Assembly (NCBI GenBank): GCA_945913255.1
Contig: CAMEDC010000025.1
Coordinates: forward strand, 1-46,535
Direction of reading: 5' to 3'
Length of the DNA: 46,535 nt
Source: an uncultured Lachnospiraceae bacterium
Lineage (GTDB): Bacteria; Bacillota; Clostridia; Lachnospirales; Lachnospiraceae
The position numbers and the translations under genes are program-made. Positions within the stretch are counted from its first letter, which is position 1. Each line of letters starts with the position of its first letter. Below, piece by piece: positions 43,753 through 46,535 of the stretch. The notes under the pieces are model-generated. The model saw nothing but the letters and a program-made list of their open reading frames with translations. It ran no database searches and was not told where the DNA came from.

Positions 43753-44703
43753 TTATCTGTGCCAGCGCCCTGATGCACCGCAGGGCAGGACAAGACCGGA
43801 TTCCAGGACGGGAAGACCGATTTCATCTGCTTCAACCTGGCCGCCGAAGCGTTTTGCAACGGCTGTGTTGAGCATATAGGACAAAACAGCGGGTTGCAGA
43901 CCGGTTGTATAGGAATTAATCAGGAAAAACAGAGCATCCTCTGAGAGAATCTGTGTTGTCAGCTCGATAAACGGCCAGATGCTCTCCTCTATTTTCCAGA
44001 TTTCGCCTTTGGGACCTCTTCCGTAGGAAGGAGGATCCATGATGATTCCATCGTATTTGTTGCCACGGCGGATTTCTCTCTCCACGAATTTGACACAGTC
44101 ATCCACCAGCCAGCGGATGGGGGCATCCGAAAGCCCGGAGCTGACCGCGTTTTCTTTTGCCCAGCCAACCATGCCCTTTGAAGCATCCACATGTGTGACG
44201 GAAGCCCCGGCAGCGGCAGCAGCCAGAGTAGCACCACCGGTATAAGCGAAGAGATTCAGCACCTTTATGGGCTTGTCCGCCGGACGATTCTCCTTTTCAC
44301 GGCGAATCATTCCGGAAAACCAGTCCCAGTTAGCAGCCTGTTCCGGAAAGAGCCCTGTATGTTTGAAGCTGAAAGGTTTTAAATGAAAGGTGAGTGCATT
44401 GGCGGCAGTAGCAGGCATAATGGCACTATGACAGGAATCATTCCGGACGGAAGCTGCCAGACAGGGCAGAGGGTACTCTATGGTCCATTCGTCCGGCAAG
44501 TTGAAAAATTCCCACTCACCGCCGCCTTTGGTGCTGCGATGATAGTGTCCGTTCTTGTTCTTCCAGCCCTTGTGCTCGTGAGGTGTATTCCAGATGACCT
44601 GGGGATCCGGCCTCACCAGGATATAATCTCCCCATCTTTCCAACTTTTCGCCGTTAGAAGTATCCAACACTTCATAATCTTTCCAATGATCTGCAATCCA
44701 CAT
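43753..44703 (-). CDS. Class I SAM-dependent methyltransferase, RlmI/RlmK-like
   Basis: The product is 316 residues. LKPFSFKHTGLFPEQAANWDW precedes the Rossmann SAM site LNLFAYTGGATLAAAAAGA (~155), the acidic VDASKGM, and the catalytic motif IMDPPSYGRG (~222), as in 23S rRNA m5C/m2G methyltransferases of the RlmI type; the target is uncertain. The C-terminus ends four bases past the convergent acyltransferase stop. Residues ~78-102 form an insertion between WTIEYP and ALTFHLKPF that interrupts a normally short link. Confidence 0.85.
   Translation of the reverse strand: MWIADHWKDYEVLDTSNGEKLERWGDYILVRPDPQVIWNTPHEHKGWKNKNGHYHRSTKGGGEWEFFNLPDEWTIEYPLPCLAASVRNDSCHSAIMPATAANALTFHLKPFSFKHTGLFPEQAANWDWFSGMIRREKENRPADKPIKVLNLFAYTGGATLAAAAAGASVTHVDASKGMVGWAKENAVSSGLSDAPIRWLVDDCVKFVEREIRRGNKYDGIIMDPPSYGRGPKGEIWKIEESIWPFIELTTQILSEDALFFLINSYTTGLQPAVLSYMLNTAVAKRFGGQVEADEIGLPVLESGLVLPCGASGRWHR
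44398..44472 (-). repeat. Short in-frame insertion in the methyltransferase gene, possibly a palindromic element
   Basis: The segment encodes about 25 residues (CLAASVRNDSCHSAIMPA...) absent from the family pattern as I remember it. On the coding strand it has GGCAG...CTGCC ends and the perfect palindrome GGAATGATTCC, like small dispersed repeats that spread through genomes and can insert in frame. Confidence 0.4.
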
Positions 44704-44818
44704 ATTGATTTCCTTTTCTTCTCTATATATAATGTAACTTGATTATATCGGATTTATCACACGGAGTAAAGTGAGTAAAAATTGTACTGAAAAAAATACA
44801 AAAAAACATAAAAAACTC

Positions 44819-44847
44819 TTGCAAAGTAAGAAACTTCCTTGTATACT
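44819..44847 (+). promoter_or_regulatory. Promoter of the S10 ribosomal protein operon
   Basis: TTGCAA (44819-44824) and TATACT (44842-44847) are 17 bases apart. Transcription would begin near 44854, about 260 bases before rpsJ. The preceding stretch 44704-44818 is AT-rich and holds no gene. Confidence 0.75.
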
Positions 44848-44853
44848 ATCAAT

Positions 44854-45101
44854 TGCTGTGGCATGATAGCTGTGAAGCGTGAGGTTGCTGATTATCAGCA
44901 ATGATAAGCAGGTTTTCCGTGGAGCGAATGTCAAGTTAGAAAACTGACGACAAGTCACTGTACCAAGCTAGAGTCTGCGATGCGCAGAAACGACGTGTGA
45001 AAGAATGAAAATCCGAGTTAGTTGCGTAAGGGTTTAGGACACACACGGGAGAGTGTACAGTCACCGCTTGTCGTACTTAGAACTTAAAAGTGCGAAAAGG
45101 A
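44854..45101 (+). ncRNA. Structured 5' leader of the S10 operon
   Basis: This ~250-base untranslated leader has alternative hairpins: TGCTGAT/ATCAGCA (44886-44892, 44894-44900) competes with TTATCA/TGATAA (44892-44897, 44902-44907). Further self-complementary stretches run to 45090. Leaders of S10 operons commonly bind a ribosomal protein (L4 in Enterobacteria) for autoregulation; the regulator here is unknown. No open reading frame of note occurs in it. Confidence 0.6.
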
Positions 45102-45114
45102 GGCGACTTTTTTT

Positions 45115-45432
45115 ATGGCAAGTCAAGTAATGAGAATTACCCTTAAGGCTTATGAGCATCAGCTTGTGGATGCATCTGCTAAGAAAATCATCGAAACTGT
45201 AAAGAAAACCGGATCTGAGGTAAGCGGACCTGTGCCCCTTCCTACAAAGAAAGAGGTTGTTACCATTCTGAGAGCCGTACACAAGTACAAGGATTCCAGA
45301 GAGCAGTTCGAGCAGAGAACTCATAAGAGACTTATCGATATCATTGCACCTACCCAGAAGACGGTTGATGCATTGCAGAGACTGGAGATGCCTGCAGGTG
45401 TTTACATTGATATCAAAATGAAAACGAAGTAA
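45115..45432 (+). CDS. rpsJ: Ribosomal protein S10 (uS10)
   Basis: The product is 105 residues, starting at ATG 45115 after AAAAGGAGGCGAC. The motifs [36 protein letters not shown] and [18 protein letters not shown] are canonical. It is a 30S head protein and also NusE, a transcription antitermination factor. First gene of the S10 operon; 146 bases separate it from rplC. Confidence 0.98.
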   Translation: MASQVMRITLKAYEHQLVDASAKKIIETVKKTGSEVSGPVPLPTKKEVVTILRAVHKYKDSREQFEQRTHKRLIDIIAPTQKTVDALQRLEMPAGVYIDIKMKTK

Positions 45433-45578
45433 TCAAAAACAATAAAAACCTCTACTAGACGTAAGAACACTCCCTGTGCCAAGACGGGGAAAGGAGCAAA
45501 GCTCTTTACGGTTATGACGCAACGGTAACCGCGTGGTCCGCTATGTAGAAAGCCATTTATGGCAGAAAGAGAGGAAAA
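45433..45578 (+). promoter_or_regulatory. Structured spacer between rpsJ and rplC
   Basis: The gap is unusually long for this gene pair and rich in hairpins: CCCTGTGCCAAGACGGGG, GAGCAAAGCTC, and CGGTTA/TAACCG with a ten-base loop. It ends at the ribosome binding site of rplC. It may be a second protein-binding leader that tunes L3/L4 expression relative to S10. Confidence 0.5.
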
Positions 45579-46262
45579 ATGAAGAAAGCAATTTTGGCAA
45601 CCAAAGTCGGAATGACTCAAATCTTCAATGAAGACGGCGTTCTGGTTCCTGTAACGGTTCTTCAGGCTGGCCCCTGTGTGGTAACGCAGGTTAAGACAGT
45701 AGAGAACGATGGCTACAGCGCAGTTCAGGTCGGATTCGTAGACAAGAAAGAAAAGATTGTTAACAAGGATGCAAGCGGTAAGAAGGAAGTTATCCACAGA
45801 CATGGTGTTAACAAGGCTCAGGCAGGCCACTTCAAGAAGGCCGGCGTAAGTGCCAAGAGATATATCAGAGAGCTCAAGCTTGAGAATGCTGAGGAATACA
45901 CCCTGGGTGCAGAAATCAAAGCTGACATCTTCGCAGAAGGTGACAAGATTGATGCTTCCGCAATCTCCAAGGGAAAAGGATTCCAGGGCGCAATCAAGAG
46001 ACTGGGACAGCACAGAGGACCCATGAAGCACGGTTCCAAGTTCCATCGTCATCAGGGTTCCAACGGTGCATGTTCTTCCCCCAGCCGTGTGTTCAAGGGA
46101 AAAGGAATGCCCGGACATATGGGTTGCGTAAAGGTAACCGTTCAGAATCTTGAAGTTGTAAGAGTAGATGCTGAAAAGAATCTGCTTCTTGTAAAGGGTG
46201 CAGTACCCGGACCCAAGAAAGCATTAGTAACCATCAAAGAGACCACAAAGGTCGAGGCATAG
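45579..46262 (+). CDS. rplC: Ribosomal protein L3 (uL3)
   Basis: The product is 227 residues, somewhat longer than the ~209 usual in Bacteria. [18 protein letters not shown] begins it, and [22 protein letters not shown] with [23 protein letters not shown] is the conserved core that reaches the peptidyl-transferase centre. It assembles early into the 50S subunit. GAGAGG lies upstream of the ATG. rplD follows after 26 bases. Confidence 0.98.
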   Translation: MKKAILATKVGMTQIFNEDGVLVPVTVLQAGPCVVTQVKTVENDGYSAVQVGFVDKKEKIVNKDASGKKEVIHRHGVNKAQAGHFKKAGVSAKRYIRELKLENAEEYTLGAEIKADIFAEGDKIDASAISKGKGFQGAIKRLGQHRGPMKHGSKFHRHQGSNGACSSPSRVFKGKGMPGHMGCVKVTVQNLEVVRVDAEKNLLLVKGAVPGPKKALVTIKETTKVEA

Positions 46263-46288
46263 TTTAGTGCGAAAGGAGGACCAATCAG

Positions 46289-46535
46289 ATGGCAAGCGTA
46301 TCTGTTTATAATATGGAAGGCAAGGAAGTTGGTACAATCGAATTAAACGATGCAGTATTCGGTGTAGAAGTTAACGAGCACCTGGTACACATGGCAGTTG
46401 TACAGCAGCTTGCAAACAATCGTCAGGGAACCCAGAAGGCAAAGACCCGTTCTGAGGTATCCGGCGGCGGAAGAAAGCCCTGGAGACAGAAAGGAACCGG
46501 TCATGCAAGACAGGGTTCAACCAGAGCTCCCCAGT
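46289..46535 (+). CDS. rplD: Ribosomal protein L4 (uL4), 5' part (partial)
   Basis: ATG 46289 follows AAAGGAGG (46272-46279); the window ends after about 82 codons. [66 protein letters not shown] is the characteristic L4 N-terminal sequence, including the loop lining the exit tunnel. L4 is also the classic autoregulator of S10 operons in Enterobacteria. Confidence 0.97.
   Translation, partial: MASVSVYNMEGKEVGTIELNDAVFGVEVNEHLVHMAVVQQLANNRQGTQKAKTRSEVSGGGRKPWRQKGTGHARQGSTRAPQ

Overview
The window looks like a chromosomal segment of a low-to-mid GC anaerobic Firmicute, most probably a Lachnospiraceae-type Clostridia. The reasons are strong AGGAGG-type ribosome binding sites with frequent GTG/TTG starts, a FabK/FabT-type fatty-acid synthesis locus, a fused AccD-AccA, and the style of the chemotaxis and ECF sigma genes. 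It opens inside the 3' part of tuf (EF-Tu) and closes inside rplD. The str-operon end and the S10-operon start, often close together in Firmicutes, are therefore separated here by about 44 kb of mostly unrelated genes.

Region 1 (about 0.8-10.8 kb) is an accessory, defence-like island. After the tuf terminator come a 37-bp tandem repeat, a degenerate ~20-22-bp repeat array resembling a lone transposon end, a PD-(D/E)XK nuclease-like gene and a broken AbiEii-type nucleotidyltransferase. Then comes a compact operon: an AAA/DUF4143 ATPase followed by jetA-jetB-jetC-jetD, a complete Wadjet SMC-type plasmid-defence system. This operon is bracketed by two direct copies, 7,907 bp apart, of a palindromic element (47 of 52 bases identical by hand count). 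The left copy runs into a promoter-like -35/-10 pair.

Region 2 (10.8-18 kb) holds a split chromate-transporter pair with a LysR regulator, an S66 LD-carboxypeptidase, a fused double-DUF1538 membrane protein with a two-domain P-II-like protein, and a SigV/RsiV-like ECF sigma/anti-sigma pair. Region 3 (18-26.7 kb) has a DUF2264 protein and a GH28-like polygalacturonase facing each other, then a PAS-GGDEF-EAL protein divergent from a Cache-type chemoreceptor.

Region 4 (26.8-38.9 kb) is the lipid block. acpP-fabK-fabD-fabG-fabF-fabZ-accDA-fabH lie behind a strong promoter with FabT-like operators. fabT has its own promoter and overlaps a hybrid sensor kinase that lacks the phospho-accepting histidine, which in turn overlaps a cardiolipin synthase gene. 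Together these make and control membrane lipids. accB and accC are absent from the block.

Region 5 (39-46.5 kb) has a second ECF sigma/anti-sigma pair, a short KdpD-like kinase with its KdpE-like regulator, a membrane acyltransferase, an RlmI-like methyltransferase with a short insertion, and the S10 operon (rpsJ, rplC, partial rplD) with a long structured leader and a structured rpsJ-rplC spacer. I saw no tRNA, rRNA, CRISPR array or intact transposase gene.
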